A DNA stretch of 47,464 bases from Trichomonas tenax. Its lineage: Eukaryota > Parabasalia > Trichomonadida > Trichomonadidae. Under the pieces are notes generated by a model. It had not been told where the DNA came from. It did not search any database and saw only the letters and a program-made list of their open reading frames with translations. Where the stretch lies: assembly GCA_023091735.1 (NCBI GenBank), contig JALKBU010000336.1, positions 1 through 47,464 on the forward strand, written 5' to 3'. The translations under genes were made by a program, and so were the position numbers. Shown piece by piece: positions 1-8,612 of this stretch. The stretch's first letter is position 1. Every line of letters starts with the position of its first letter.

Positions 1-164
1 TGATCAACATCAGTAACAGCCAAGTCAATCTAGCAGAAAAAAGACTCAATACAGAATTAAATCTACTCTCAGATCTCGATACAAGCATCAAAGCGCAAGC
101 AGAAGGAAGGAAGAATGAAGTTGTCGCCAAATATTTGTGTGTATTCTCTGGCCAAATTCATTAA
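1..164 (+). CDS. C-terminal end of a cut-off coiled-coil protein (partial)
   Basis: An open frame enters from the left edge (first full codon at base 3) and ends at TAA 162-164, giving 53 residues. The first 40 are rich in Q, N, E, K, L and I with leucine spacing typical of a coiled coil; the last dozen (AKYLCVFSGQIH) have a different character. No family can be named from this tail. A 60-residue frame on the opposite strand (88-270) overlaps it and was judged less likely. The tail may also be the broken end of a truncated gene, because no conserved C-terminal motif is seen. Confidence 0.35.
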   Translation, partial: INISNSQVNLAEKRLNTELNLLSDLDTSIKAQAEGRKNEVVAKYLCVFSGQIH

Positions 165-1099
165 CATCAGTGCATCTATATTGTGGATTTTTTGGTGTAG
201 AGTGCTCTGGATCAGATTCATAACCATCAGGAAGAGAGATAATACGTCTTTGCATTAATATTAACGTCACTTTTTACGATCGACGGTTTGACATGTGCCA
301 GCTTTATGCATTTTTTGCACCATTTTATCACTTTTTATGCCACTTTTGCTTGTATTTAATACCCTATTTCACAACAGGATCACCACAGGCCTAAATGAGG
401 GCGTGTCAGGAAATATGGGAAAAGGATTGTTGCTCGAATCTCGTTGCACATATTTTTTATCTTTTTAAGTCACTTTTAATGTTTGAATATTTTAAATATC
501 ACATATGAAAGAAAAGGTTGAATCTGTTCTTGTAGTGTAGCTGTTGCATAATATATGTAGGTAATATGTGCATCAGGTTCAAGTCCGTAAAAAAATAACG
601 TACTTGGCACTATATTACTTTCCTATCAATACATGTATATCAATATGTGCAGGTATGCTATAAATCGCCCATATATTACGATTCATCGTTAGATTTTAAT
701 CAAATATTGTTTTTAAGGATCAGAAATTATTAACGGCATGATATCTTTTTTATTTCTGCAATATTCGACATGTACGAAATATTTGAGCAATCGAGAGGTA
801 AAGTTGGTGATTGTCGTATGATTTTTTCGGAAAAATGAAAATCGCATTATTGAAGATCCATTTCTTGGATAACTAATGGTATAGATGTATAGTAGTATAC
901 GAGATAAATTATCGTGCAAATGCTTGGCTTGTAATTTCCATATGATTTTTGGGTGAACTCGGTATATCCATTAAAAAATAAATCTGACAATATGACATGT
1001 AAATATGCACTAAGGCAGGAGGAGTGGCACTCCTGATGTTAAATAGGGTAGATCATATAAAGTCATATTTTTAGTTAATTTTTTCAAACATTATGAAAT
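165..1099. other. Intergenic, no gene seen
   Basis: AT-rich sequence without a convincing reading frame. Plus-strand TCACTTTT matches to the trichomonad initiator occur near 269 and 331, but no open frame follows them. A GGTTCAAGTCC stretch near 574 resembles a tRNA B box but does not fold (see rejected items). Confidence 0.5.
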
Positions 1100-2497
1100 C
1101 TATGCGTAGCCGGCTGCTTTCTTGAACTCTTGGATCTCTTCGGGTGTAAGTCCATCGTGATCCCACCAAGCGCTGTCTGCCCTTGTCTGCCACTTGGAAT
1201 TGATCTTTCCGAAGACAACCTCAAGCTCGCATGTGTTGCTGAAGCTCGGGAAGATCGTGTCTGGATCGATCTTCGCCTGCCTCATCAATCCATTCTTAAG
1301 GCCTTCTCCGTGCGCCCAACTTGGAACTTTCTTGCCGTGGACTTCCTCTGGGTCTGAATCAAATGCTTCCAGATCTTCATCAGAGTCCTCAGAGCCGTGG
1401 TCAGAGATCTGATACACAGTCTGGTCTTCCTTTGGCTTTTGTTCCTTCTCAGTTTCGGCAACAAGTGCTTGGTTCTTTTCGGCGACCATCTTTGCCCACT
1501 TCTCACGCATAAACTTCGCCTGCTGAGACAGCTCTAACGCGTTGGAGGATACGCTGTATGCTCCTGTATTCGGTGTTGTAAACTCTTCGGTGGAAAGCAA
1601 TAACTGTGTTGGATCAAGACTGAATCTGATGTCCTTTGTATCGGCATAAATCATTCTGACTTGCTTCTCTTTGTTTTTCTCTGTTTCCTTGAGTGGAGAA
1701 GGAATTGGGCCGGAATCTGATGGGAAGTAAGAGCAGGCGGAGGACTCCGATGAAATTGACACGTTATCGGATTGCATTCCGAAAGTTTCCTGCATTTGAG
1801 AATTGATTTTCATTTGATCGTAAGATGAGTGAATGGCCTGGCGAACCAATGAAGAGCGCTGTGGAGTGACGTTTGACGCTGCGTTTTCGTTCGTGCGAAC
1901 TAATGTAATTGGAGATGCTTGAGCTTCACTGTCAGAAGACAAAACATCGATGTTTTTGAGCGCAATGGGGCTGATTGAGACGGAATCACTCTGTTCAGAA
2001 GGTTCTTTTGTAACACCAAATGAAACATGACGTTTTGCTTCATCAATGAATGGAGAATTGATTGGAGACTCGGAATCGAAATCATGGGGCCTTGGAGGAA
2101 CGTTTGTACGCAGACTCGAACGTGGAGGAGGAGTTTTCTGCTGAATATTTTCATTTTGCTTCTGAGTTAATTGCAGCGTAATGTTTGAAGGTGGAGCATC
2201 TTCGATATCGACTCTTTCACCAGAATCGAGCTTTGAGAATTCTTCGGTTTGAATCTTCGTATTTTCTTCGGTGTTGAACTCTATTTGAACAGTATTGTTT
2301 GATATGCTTGATTTTCTCTTCATAAAGCTTTTGATTTCTGTCTCACCATTTGGTTTTGGCTTTTTATAATTCGAATCGACCTTTTGGTGAATCTTTTCGA
2401 GCCATAAAAAGTTGTTTTTCGAAAATATGTCTAGTTTCGTTTGCTGTTGCTGAAGGTCAGCTTCCAATTCTTGGCAGATGGACGAAAACGAAAGCAT
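1100..2497 (-). CDS. INCENP: INCENP-like chromosomal passenger complex scaffold
   Basis: 465 residues from the ATG at 2497; an in-frame ATG at 2539 would add 14 residues. INCENP links Aurora B kinase to Survivin/Borealin at centromeres and the spindle midzone. Both diagnostic ends are visible. Residues 28-41 (NNFLWLEKIHQKVD) match the N-terminal CEN-box pattern of a WLE(E/K)I helix. The C-terminal IN-box, about 391-450, has an acidic SD/ED run, then VPSWAHGEGL (family pattern IPxWAxGxxL), DPDTIF, ELEVVF (family DLEDIF) and RADSAWW (family R-TSS-AVW, the serine site phosphorylated by Aurora B). The middle is Ser/Pro/Glu-rich and disordered; the long single alpha helix of animal INCENP is absent. 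This identification comes from motif order, not a search. Confidence 0.82.
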   Translation of the reverse strand: MLSFSSICQELEADLQQQQTKLDIFSKNNFLWLEKIHQKVDSNYKKPKPNGETEIKSFMKRKSSISNNTVQIEFNTEENTKIQTEEFSKLDSGERVDIEDAPPSNITLQLTQKQNENIQQKTPPPRSSLRTNVPPRPHDFDSESPINSPFIDEAKRHVSFGVTKEPSEQSDSVSISPIALKNIDVLSSDSEAQASPITLVRTNENAASNVTPQRSSLVRQAIHSSYDQMKINSQMQETFGMQSDNVSISSESSACSYFPSDSGPIPSPLKETEKNKEKQVRMIYADTKDIRFSLDPTQLLLSTEEFTTPNTGAYSVSSNALELSQQAKFMREKWAKMVAEKNQALVAETEKEQKPKEDQTVYQISDHGSEDSDEDLEAFDSDPEEVHGKKVPSWAHGEGLKNGLMRQAKIDPDTIFPSFSNTCELEVVFGKINSKWQTRADSAWWDHDGLTPEEIQEFKKAAGYA

Positions 2498-3012
2498 TTC
2501 TTTTATTTTTAAACGTACTAGATAATAAAATATCGTCATTTTTACTCGACAAATTTTTAATTTAAATGTCAAAAATCAAAATCCAAAATTATCTCCCCAA
2601 ATGATCAATATAATCTACTAACTCAAACAAAATCTATTATATAACATTACATGTGACAATTCAATCACGTGTTTCTATTCATATTTCATAATATTTATTA
2701 AATTTGAAAAATGATTCAATCAAAACTTATATTTATATCCTAAATTGACATAAAGTTCTCTTTATTATTCAGATCTAATAGTATTTTGATTTCATAACAG
2801 CCAACAACAGTTATTCTCACATCAATTTCAATATTGAATCAAATTTCAGGTATTAAAGATTCAAAATCATTAAAGTTCAAAAGCAAAGGTGTTAATATCG
2901 TTATATTTGCGTTGTTAGAATCAGATTTCATTATAATGATATTAAGGTTATATAATCTTATTTTGTTAGCCACATTTCCCTTTATTCTTATCTTCTTAAC
3001 ATCAGCCATCCA
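2498..3012. other. Intergenic, no gene seen
   Basis: Very AT-rich spacer upstream of the INCENP-like gene. I see no initiator match on the minus strand in the first 100 bases above its start codon, and no other feature. Confidence 0.5.
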
Positions 3013-3114
3013 TTACCTGACGATGGCTTCTTCAGCCTCGCGGCTCTTGCACTCGCCGATGCTGACGCAAGTGTCGTGGAAGTTCTTTGAGAGCTTGATC
3101 TTCTGAACGCCCTG
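3013..3114 (-). pseudogene. Orphan coding fragment without a start
   Basis: A GC-richer island in AT-rich DNA reads as about 34 sense codons ending in TAA 3013-3015. The peptide begins QGVQKIKLSKNF and ends EAEEAIVR, with balanced, protein-like composition. Upstream on the same strand the frame runs into an A/T tract ending in TTTTTGCAG, which looks like a 3' splice acceptor, although the ACTAACACACAG element described for trichomonad introns is missing. No 5' exon or ATG was found. It is either a relic of a displaced gene or a last exon with an unrecognised intron. No family recognised. Confidence 0.4.
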
Positions 3115-3211
3115 CAAAAACAATTTTTTTTTCTTCTTGAAAAATCAATTTCGCATCATTTTTGTGCTATTAGATACCTATATATTATAAAATGTTTATT
3201 TTCAAAAGATT

Positions 3212-3219
3212 TCACTTTA
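3212..3219 (+). promoter_or_regulatory. Initiator-like TCACTTTA
   Basis: TCACTTTA differs from the trichomonad initiator TCAYTWTT at one position and lies 36 bases before the ATG of the broken frame at 3255, so that frame may once have been transcribed. Confidence 0.35.
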
Positions 3220-3254
3220 GCCGATGATACCACTTTTTTGTAACGATAACCTCA

Positions 3255-3527
3255 ATGTCACGTTTTTATCCAAAGAGCGACAATGACAATGCTGTGAAAG
3301 TTCAATTTGCAGGACAAGCGAAAAATGTTAGAACGTCGCAATCCATAACTACAGAAATGATTGGCGTCCCCGACAACACGTGAACGAACATCTGTTTCGA
3401 CCTCGAATACATCATGGCCAAGTATTTTGATAATAACGTTTTCAAATCTTCAGTCAGTATCGAATTAATGCCAACGTGCCAAATCAGGTATATCTTCGCC
3501 ATCCTGATCAACACTCTTGATATATAG
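3255..3527 (+). pseudogene. Broken small gene with one internal TGA
   Basis: The frame opens at ATG 3255 (MSRFYPKSDNDNAVKVQFAG), stays open for 42 codons, meets TGA at 3381-3383, and continues in the same frame for 47 codons to TAG 3525-3527. Composition on both sides of the TGA is protein-like, so the stop looks like a single recent nonsense change. An initiator-like element sits just upstream. The product is not recognised. A 76-codon frame on the other strand (3302-3532) overlaps it and seems to be its shadow. A sequencing error at the TGA cannot be excluded. Confidence 0.45.
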
Positions 3528-4391
3528 ATCAATTTGTGAATACATTATGATAATGTGATTAGTTCTAAAGTGATATATATTTATTAAAAAAGTTGATATA
3601 TAACAATGAGGCATAAAAATAAAATACAGCTATATACATGAGGAATGAAGGTAAAGATAACAATGTATTTAGTTCCAAAATGATATATCTTTATAAAAAA
3701 AATTTGTTAATGACAAAGTGGTCTGGGAATGAAATATAGTTATATACAGAAGGAGAATAAGAAAATTATTTTATTAAATGACTTTGATTTAGCTTGAAAT
3801 ATATTATTTTTGAAAGTATGACATGTAAAATCCTACATGACAAATGGTAATTTAGTCACTTTTCATGATTTTTAAAAATTGGTACTTTTTTGCTTGTTTT
3901 AGAGTGGATTTTTTTCGGTCAAAAACTGACAAACCTTTCAAGTAACTCGATTTGAAAATAAATTTTATTAATATATCACATATAAATTCATTAACTACTT
4001 TAATATTATACTGTTATCGCTCAAAATATAAATGCATGAAATAAATTTCGTGCATTTTGAAGTCTTATATTAATATTTTGATTTACCATCATAATGTTGA
4101 TCTTAATCGATTAAAATTGCCGCGACAAAAATGGCGCCATTTTTCAAACAATGGAAAAATGTCATAAATGCATGCATCCAAGATAAACGATTAGAATCAA
4201 GCTTTAAAATATTTTAGCTAGTAAGAAGCATTACCACTACTATGCTAAAATGTTGCTATATTGATGTAGTTGTCTAATTGGAGAATTTGCAATGCCATCT
4301 GCTCTCTACAGCAATGCTATGAATTGATCATTTTTGATGATAGGAATTAACGGATATTTATAAATTGTAAATTGCTTTAGTTGTTTTATAA
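3528..4391. other. Intergenic, with one perfect palindrome
   Basis: AT-rich and without a supported gene. The segments near 3580-3640 and 3660-3750 resemble each other (both read TTCYAAARTGATATAT... then ...TATATACA), suggesting an old short tandem duplication. The GGCGCC palindrome at 4127 is listed separately. Confidence 0.4.
4127..4144. repeat. 18-bp perfect palindrome around GGCGCC
   Basis: AAAAATGGCGCCATTTTT is self-complementary across all 18 bases. Its core resembles the GGCGCC boxes near 19179 and 19239 and one near 6150. It may be a protein-binding dyad; no gene start lies close by. Confidence 0.6.
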
Positions 4392-4430
4392 CATGACAAA
4401 CATTTGCTCGCCGGCTATCTGTTTGTCATG
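4392..4430. repeat. 11-bp inverted repeat at the end of the KilA-N block
   Basis: CATGACAAACA (4392-4402) and TGTTTGTCATG (4420-4430) are perfect inverted repeats around a 17-base GC-richer centre. They lie immediately 3' of the last minus-strand frame of the KilA-N block (stop at 4434), where a terminator or processing hairpin would sit. Confidence 0.6.
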
Positions 4431-4433
4431 CTA

Positions 4434-4637
4434 TTAGACAGCTAAAGCTAGTATTGTAAATTGAATTAATGAAATATTTTGATTCATGGCATTTTCTACG
4501 AGTTCTCTATCACCATTCATGTAATTATATTTCAACACATACGACCCAAAACGCTCAATGTAATTATTAACTTTCTGAACATATTTATATTTAATTACTT
4601 TTGGTTTAGAAATTGAAAATCTCCAAACACTATTCAT
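4434..4637 (-). CDS. Small orphan protein of the KilA-N block
   Basis: 67 residues starting MNSVWRFSISKPKVIKYKYV, 30 bases downstream of the KilA-N stop on the same strand. The first 50 residues have a lysine/tyrosine-rich, protein-like composition; the last part (ISLIQFTILALAV) is hydrophobic and may be non-native sequence after a truncation. Close spacing and shared strand suggest it belongs to the same viral-type element as KilA-N. No function recognised, and the product may be incomplete. Confidence 0.4.
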   Translation of the reverse strand: MNSVWRFSISKPKVIKYKYVQKVNNYIERFGSYVLKYNYMNGDRELVENAMNQNISLIQFTILALAV

Positions 4638-4667
4638 AATAAATTTTAACGTATTCGCTAGTTAGTT

Positions 4668-5258
4668 TTAACCTTCATGTTTTGCCCTTAATATTAATTC
4701 ATTCTGTTTCTTTTCGCTTAACGGAACCATTAATTTTTCGTCCATCAACTTTTGAATAACTTTATAAATTGACATCGAAAGTTTTGAGAAAGGCGTTAAT
4801 AGTGTTTTATTGATTAAATAGTGATTGTAAGCCATTAATAATTTCAATTTCTTGCCACTTTGCGGCTTAACCTCTTGGGGTTTTGTTACGTCTTTATTAA
4901 ATTCATCGTGTGAAGTTTTCCCTGTTTCGTAATCAGTTATTATTGATAAAATGCCTTTACAATCATTTTCAATTCCTTTAGTTAGCTCATAAAATGCTTG
5001 AATTTCTTCTTGTTTTTGGGTCACCTCTTTTTTGAGGTGACCGGAATCTACCTCATTTTTATACCAATAATCAAGGATTTCAATCATTTTTTGACTTTGC
5101 AGAAAAAGCGCAAAGTTCTTTTGTTTTCTCGCATCTTTTGCCATTTTTGAAGCGTTAATATAACTTTCAGAATCTCTACGTAATACTTCAATTCCGTTAT
5201 AAGTTCCTTTTGTGAATGTCTCGCCATTTCTCTTGTTTGTGAATTGGTTGAACTCCAT
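4668..5258 (-). CDS. KilA-N domain DNA-binding protein
   Basis: 196 residues. The N-terminal 60 residues carry the KilA-N pattern: an F-x(n)-I-EVLRR segment, SYINASKMAKDARK, then NFALFLQSQKMIEILDYW. KilA-N is a DNA-binding fold of large DNA viruses and phages; in trichomonads many copies belong to Maverick/Polinton elements. The remaining part is helical and lysine-rich (about residues 75-190), without a second recognisable domain. A neighbouring frame just upstream (5342-5783) is broken, so the gene is probably a leftover of an inactive element. A perfect 9-bp hairpin lies inside the coding sequence at 5019-5042. Confidence 0.8.
   Translation of the reverse strand: MEFNQFTNKRNGETFTKGTYNGIEVLRRDSESYINASKMAKDARKQKNFALFLQSQKMIEILDYWYKNEVDSGHLKKEVTQKQEEIQAFYELTKGIENDCKGILSIITDYETGKTSHDEFNKDVTKPQEVKPQSGKKLKLLMAYNHYLINKTLLTPFSKLSMSIYKVIQKLMDEKLMVPLSEKKQNELILRAKHEG
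5019..5042. repeat. Perfect hairpin inside the KilA-N gene
   Basis: GGTCACCTC, a six-base T loop, then GAGGTGACC: nine paired bases with a small loop, within the coding region. Short-loop hairpins of this kind recur in the element at the right end of the window. Confidence 0.7.
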
Positions 5259-5341
5259 TATTTCTATAAAGATAAAAATAAAAAATTATTTTAAAATTAA
5301 CTTTAATTTATGAATTCATAATTTCTTATGAATACAAATGT

Positions 5342-5783
5342 TTAACATTCTCTGGTGTCTCTACTATTTATACTTCTTGTAACAAGGGGTAAATTAGATG
5401 CATTGTCCATTATAGTTGTATATTGTCTAACTTCTTGAAATGTTTCGGTTGTATCTCTGAAAAAATCAATGTCTTGTAATTCAAACATTCCATCTTCAAA
5501 ATTACCGATAAATTCACTGCTTTCTTCAGCGACTTCCGTTAATCTTTCATGACCTCCTGTAATTCTTCTGAAAAAATTACTTATTCGTTGGCTGAAATTA
5601 CTGCTGGTATTTCTTAATTCATTTAATGTATTAGTTGCTATATCCATTCCTTCATCACCACCAATATAAGCTCATATTGTATTAATTTGTTTTTGTAAAT
5701 TTGCGAAACTCGCTACCGTTTTTCTTCATCTTTTTTATTTGTATTACCTCATCAATCATTTGTTCATTTGTCTCAGCACTCAT
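5342..5783 (-). pseudogene. Broken orphan gene of the KilA-N block
   Basis: An intact-looking 3' part (5342-5647, 101 residues, MDIATNTLNELRNTSSNF onward) continues upstream in its own frame through ...YIGGDEG, interrupted by a TGA at about 5672-5674. Further upstream an ATG at 5783 opens a different frame (MSAETNEQMIDEVIQIKK), so at least one indel and one nonsense change separate the original start from the body. The middle (SQRISNFFRRITGG) is basic and amphipathic, followed by acidic stretches. No family recognised. It lies about 80 bases upstream of KilA-N on the same strand. The 3' part could still be translated from its own ATG. Confidence 0.5.
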
Positions 5784-6626
5784 AATTTTAATGAAGATAA
5801 AAAATAAAATTAATGAAAAAAGTTTATGAATAGAATTGTCGTTCTATGACACCACACGAGCTCAGTGTATCATTTTAGAAACATTTGAGTATGGCTCCAA
5901 GCACCATGGCGCTGGTTGGTGGTGTTAACTCAATTTTCAATGTAGCACCACCTTGCACCTAGCGAAAAGTGGTGTTTCATATAACAAAAATTACTTGATT
6001 CAGCAAATATATCAAACATTAGCTATTGCATTAATGCGTACTTCGTGTGTGAAAAAATCCATATAAATACGCAAAAAATGTTAATTTAAGAAGAGCATAG
6101 AAATTTGTAAAAAAAATTAGACCCTTTTCCTTATCGTTCCACCATTGGTGGCGCCAAAGGTGCTGGTGAACCAGGTGGTGCCTAAATTATAGCACCATTC
6201 TTGCATGTATATAGTATTTCTTCTCTTTTATCATTCTCTAATAACATGAAATATTTTTGCCAAATAAAAATGCTTTTGACATATTTATTTGTAAAATAAA
6301 TTTGACTTTTGTTTGAATTCTATGAAAATCTGATAATTTGACTGTTTATTTGTCAAATCTAATTTTTAAAACATTGCATTTTTTCAAGATCTATTAAATA
6401 ATTTAGAAGAAAAGCTTATGGATTTTAATTATAGATAAAGATTATTTTAATATTATAATAGAAAGAAGTTAATATAAAGTCAATATTTAATTTTGAAATA
6501 AATATTCATAAAAATCTATTTTAATTTGAGATTTGGATAATCTAGACATTTTTATGGTATTTCATAGAAGGTTTGAAGTGAAAAGAAAAAATATTTTGAC
6601 AATCTGGCAGCGTAAATCGTTTCCTT
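5784..6626. other. Intergenic with GGTGGT-rich inverted segments
   Basis: No gene seen. Between about 5845 and 6195 the DNA is unlike its AT-rich surroundings: GCACCACC/GGTGGTGC words occur in inverted orientation, near 5945 (TAGCACCACCTTGCACCT) and near 6160-6183 (GGTGCTGGTGAACCAGGTGGTGCC), plus CCACCATTGGTGG at about 6139. This could be a small decayed inverted-repeat element. From 6200 to 6620 the sequence is featureless A/T. Confidence 0.35.
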
Positions 6627-6634
6627 TCACTTCA
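6627..6634 (+). promoter_or_regulatory. Initiator-like TCACTTCA of the Sec61 beta gene
   Basis: TCACTTCA resembles the trichomonad initiator and lies 31 bases upstream of the ATG at 6658, a normal distance for the short 5' leaders of this group. Confidence 0.4.
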
Positions 6635-6657
6635 GTTCGAAAAGGTGACACTTTGAA

Positions 6658-6852
6658 ATGGCTAAGGGATCCGGCTCTGGCGCTGTCACTGTTGCCACAA
6701 CAAATTCAATCGGCGGTGGAATGTTCTCTACAGGAAAGAAGGCCAAGCAGCACGTTGGCATCGACTGCACACCAGAGGCCGCTTTGTTTATCACAGCTGG
6801 TCTCATCGCTGTTACACTTTTATTACACTTAGTTTCTCGCCTCCTTAAATAA
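6658..6852 (+). CDS. SEC61B: Sec61 beta subunit of the ER translocon
   Basis: 64 residues: a Gly/Ser-rich N-terminus (MAKGSGSGAVTV), a basic KKAKQ stretch, then GIDCTPEAALF leading into one hydrophobic helix (about 41-61) and a short RLLK tail. This order, GI-xxx-P-xx-AL, a single transmembrane helix with an LLH motif, and a basic end, is the Sec61 beta/SecG (Sbh1) layout. The protein is tail-anchored in the ER membrane and helps nascent chains enter the Sec61 channel. Small size and Gly-rich N-terminus fit the family. Stop codon and following base read TAAA, the stop-linked polyadenylation signal described for T. vaginalis. Another small tail-anchored protein is the main alternative. Confidence 0.75.
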   Translation: MAKGSGSGAVTVATTNSIGGGMFSTGKKAKQHVGIDCTPEAALFITAGLIAVTLLLHLVSRLLK

Positions 6853-7257
6853 AACTGACGGCTGTATATATTTTTATACATTTGTACACCTAAAACTTTT
6901 ATATTTCAGAAATAATTTTTCCGTTACTACATTCTTGGTTGGCAGCAAACTAAGCTTAGTAAAAAAGAATTTTTACTACTTAACATCACTTCTTTACTCC
7001 TATCAATTGTTATTTTATATATGAAAAATTGATTTTATAGCTAATCATTCATGAACTATATTCATTCCGATAAAAATTTTCAAATCTGTATCATGTCAAA
7101 CTATATTTCCTGTATATTTAAAATTGAAAAAATATTTTGATTACATAAAGAGACCAAACAAGATATGATGAGTTCCTTTAGGCCTTGGCTAGTTAAATAG
7201 ACTGTTCTTGAAAACCTTTTATTAATAATATGACAAATAAAAATAACATCTGATTCT
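6853..7257. other. Intergenic, no gene seen
   Basis: AT-rich spacer between the convergent ends of the Sec61 beta gene and the next minus-strand gene; no feature recognised. Confidence 0.5.
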
Positions 7258-7809
7258 TTAATCGTCCTTCTTGCTGGTTGCGCGGCGTGCGACGTCTCCT
7301 GATGATTGCCTGTAAACAACTTCGTGAGTTTTTTCATCTTCATCAACCTTCCATTCATTTTCTGGCTGCTGAACGACCACTGGCTCATCTTCGACAGCAG
7401 GCTGTAGATTTGCGTATGTTGTTTGTTTTGAAGGCGATTTTGGTTGTGGTGCTGGTTTTGCAGGTGTGTGATAGTCTTCCTCATGCGCTTCGTGATATTT
7501 AGCGTGGAATCTTCCCATTCCTTCGTCATCTGCTGGAGGAACGAGTAATTTCATCATCCATCTTCCAATTTTTCCAACTGTCGAGTAATTTTCAGCATCG
7601 GCCGCTTTCCACAGTGCGTCGTAGATTTTGCCTGTTTCCTCGGTGAAGGGGAAAGCGCCTGGATTGGAAACGCGATTTGGCTTCTTCCATAAAGCTTGTT
7701 TGAGCGAATCCAGTTGGTTCAGGCAGTTACAGTATTCGCAGATTCTGTCCAATGCAGGCTGTGCTTCGGGATTTAGATTGAGTGTTGTGTAAATATCATA
7801 GAAATTCAT
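7258..7809 (-). CDS. Orphan protein, helical N-terminus and disordered tail
   Basis: 183 residues from ATG 7809. The first 110 are a compact, mostly helical region (MNFYDIYTTLNLNPEAQPAL; two Cys in CEYCNC near residue 25; WKAADAENYSTVGKIGRWMMKLL). From about 115 the chain is Pro/Lys/Glu-rich and likely disordered, ending in ARRATSKKDD. GC content and codon use match the neighbouring host genes, so I take it as real. No signal peptide, membrane segment or family motif is visible. Confidence 0.75.
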   Translation of the reverse strand: MNFYDIYTTLNLNPEAQPALDRICEYCNCLNQLDSLKQALWKKPNRVSNPGAFPFTEETGKIYDALWKAADAENYSTVGKIGRWMMKLLVPPADDEGMGRFHAKYHEAHEEDYHTPAKPAPQPKSPSKQTTYANLQPAVEDEPVVVQQPENEWKVDEDEKTHEVVYRQSSGDVARRATSKKDD

Positions 7810-8569
7810 TTTTAGATTAAATTTGGCACTTTTTGATAATTTACACAGCTTTTTATCAAACCAAAACTATATACTTCCGAGCACTTCATTTTCGATATTG
7901 GTTGGGCCCAAATAGCCTATATCCCTGATAACGAGCTCTAATTTCAAATTATTTTTTATTTGTCGATACATTAGACATCACTTTGTACATATAAACTACT
8001 CATTGAGGAAATGAAAAATGCCAATGGTCTTAACTTATTATAAAAAACTATATCTTTTCAAATTGTATTACGTTATTATAGCCTTATATATCAATAAAAA
8101 ATGAATTAATTTTGATATTCATAATGATGTACTTTGTTGTGAGCAACAAACACAAATATTTTAGTATGATTAATTCAATAATCTATTAACAACCTGTTTA
8201 TATTCTGTTCACACTTAACAAATCGATTTCCTAGATAAATTATAATATTAAAATAGCTAAAAATTAGTTTGTTGTCGTAAAATAAAACAAATGAAAGCGC
8301 ATCAAATTTAATTTGCCAGCTAACTAAATTATCATTTATCTCCCATACTTGTGCGTGATGACTTGATTTCACAATATTATAATTATAAAGTAATGAATAT
8401 AGAATATATGGCACTATGTTATTAGTTCTCTAATGATAAACTAATAGAGCTATAATTTATCAAAGTTTCATCATTTCCGAAACTATCGAAATTCAAATAA
8501 CAATATGTATTCATGATATAGAGATGATGCATAGTTATAAATTTAAGAGACAGAAGATATATAGAAAAT
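7810..8569. other. Intergenic, no gene seen
   Basis: AT-rich spacer between divergent genes. The open frame at 8175-8414 (minus) has the composition of random A/T sequence and was not accepted. Confidence 0.5.
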
Positions 8570-8577
8570 TCATTTTG
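8570..8577 (+). promoter_or_regulatory. Initiator-like TCATTTTG
   Basis: One mismatch to the trichomonad initiator TCAYTWTT, 35 bases upstream of the ATG at 8613 of the membrane-protein gene. Confidence 0.4.
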
Positions 8578-8612
8578 GAAATCAAGCCAGAAGTGGATAT
8601 TTTGGTGATAAA

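Noticed and set aside
88..270. 60-residue minus-strand frame at the left edge
   Set aside because: Overlaps a more protein-like plus-strand coiled-coil tail, and its C-terminal half reads like antisense sequence.
545..600. tRNA-like B box GGTTCAAGTCC
   Set aside because: The T-arm stem does not pair (TCAGG against CCGTA) and no matching A box or acceptor stem is present.
8175..8414. 79-residue minus-strand frame
   Set aside because: Composition is that of translated A/T-rich spacer; no initiator, motif or codon bias.
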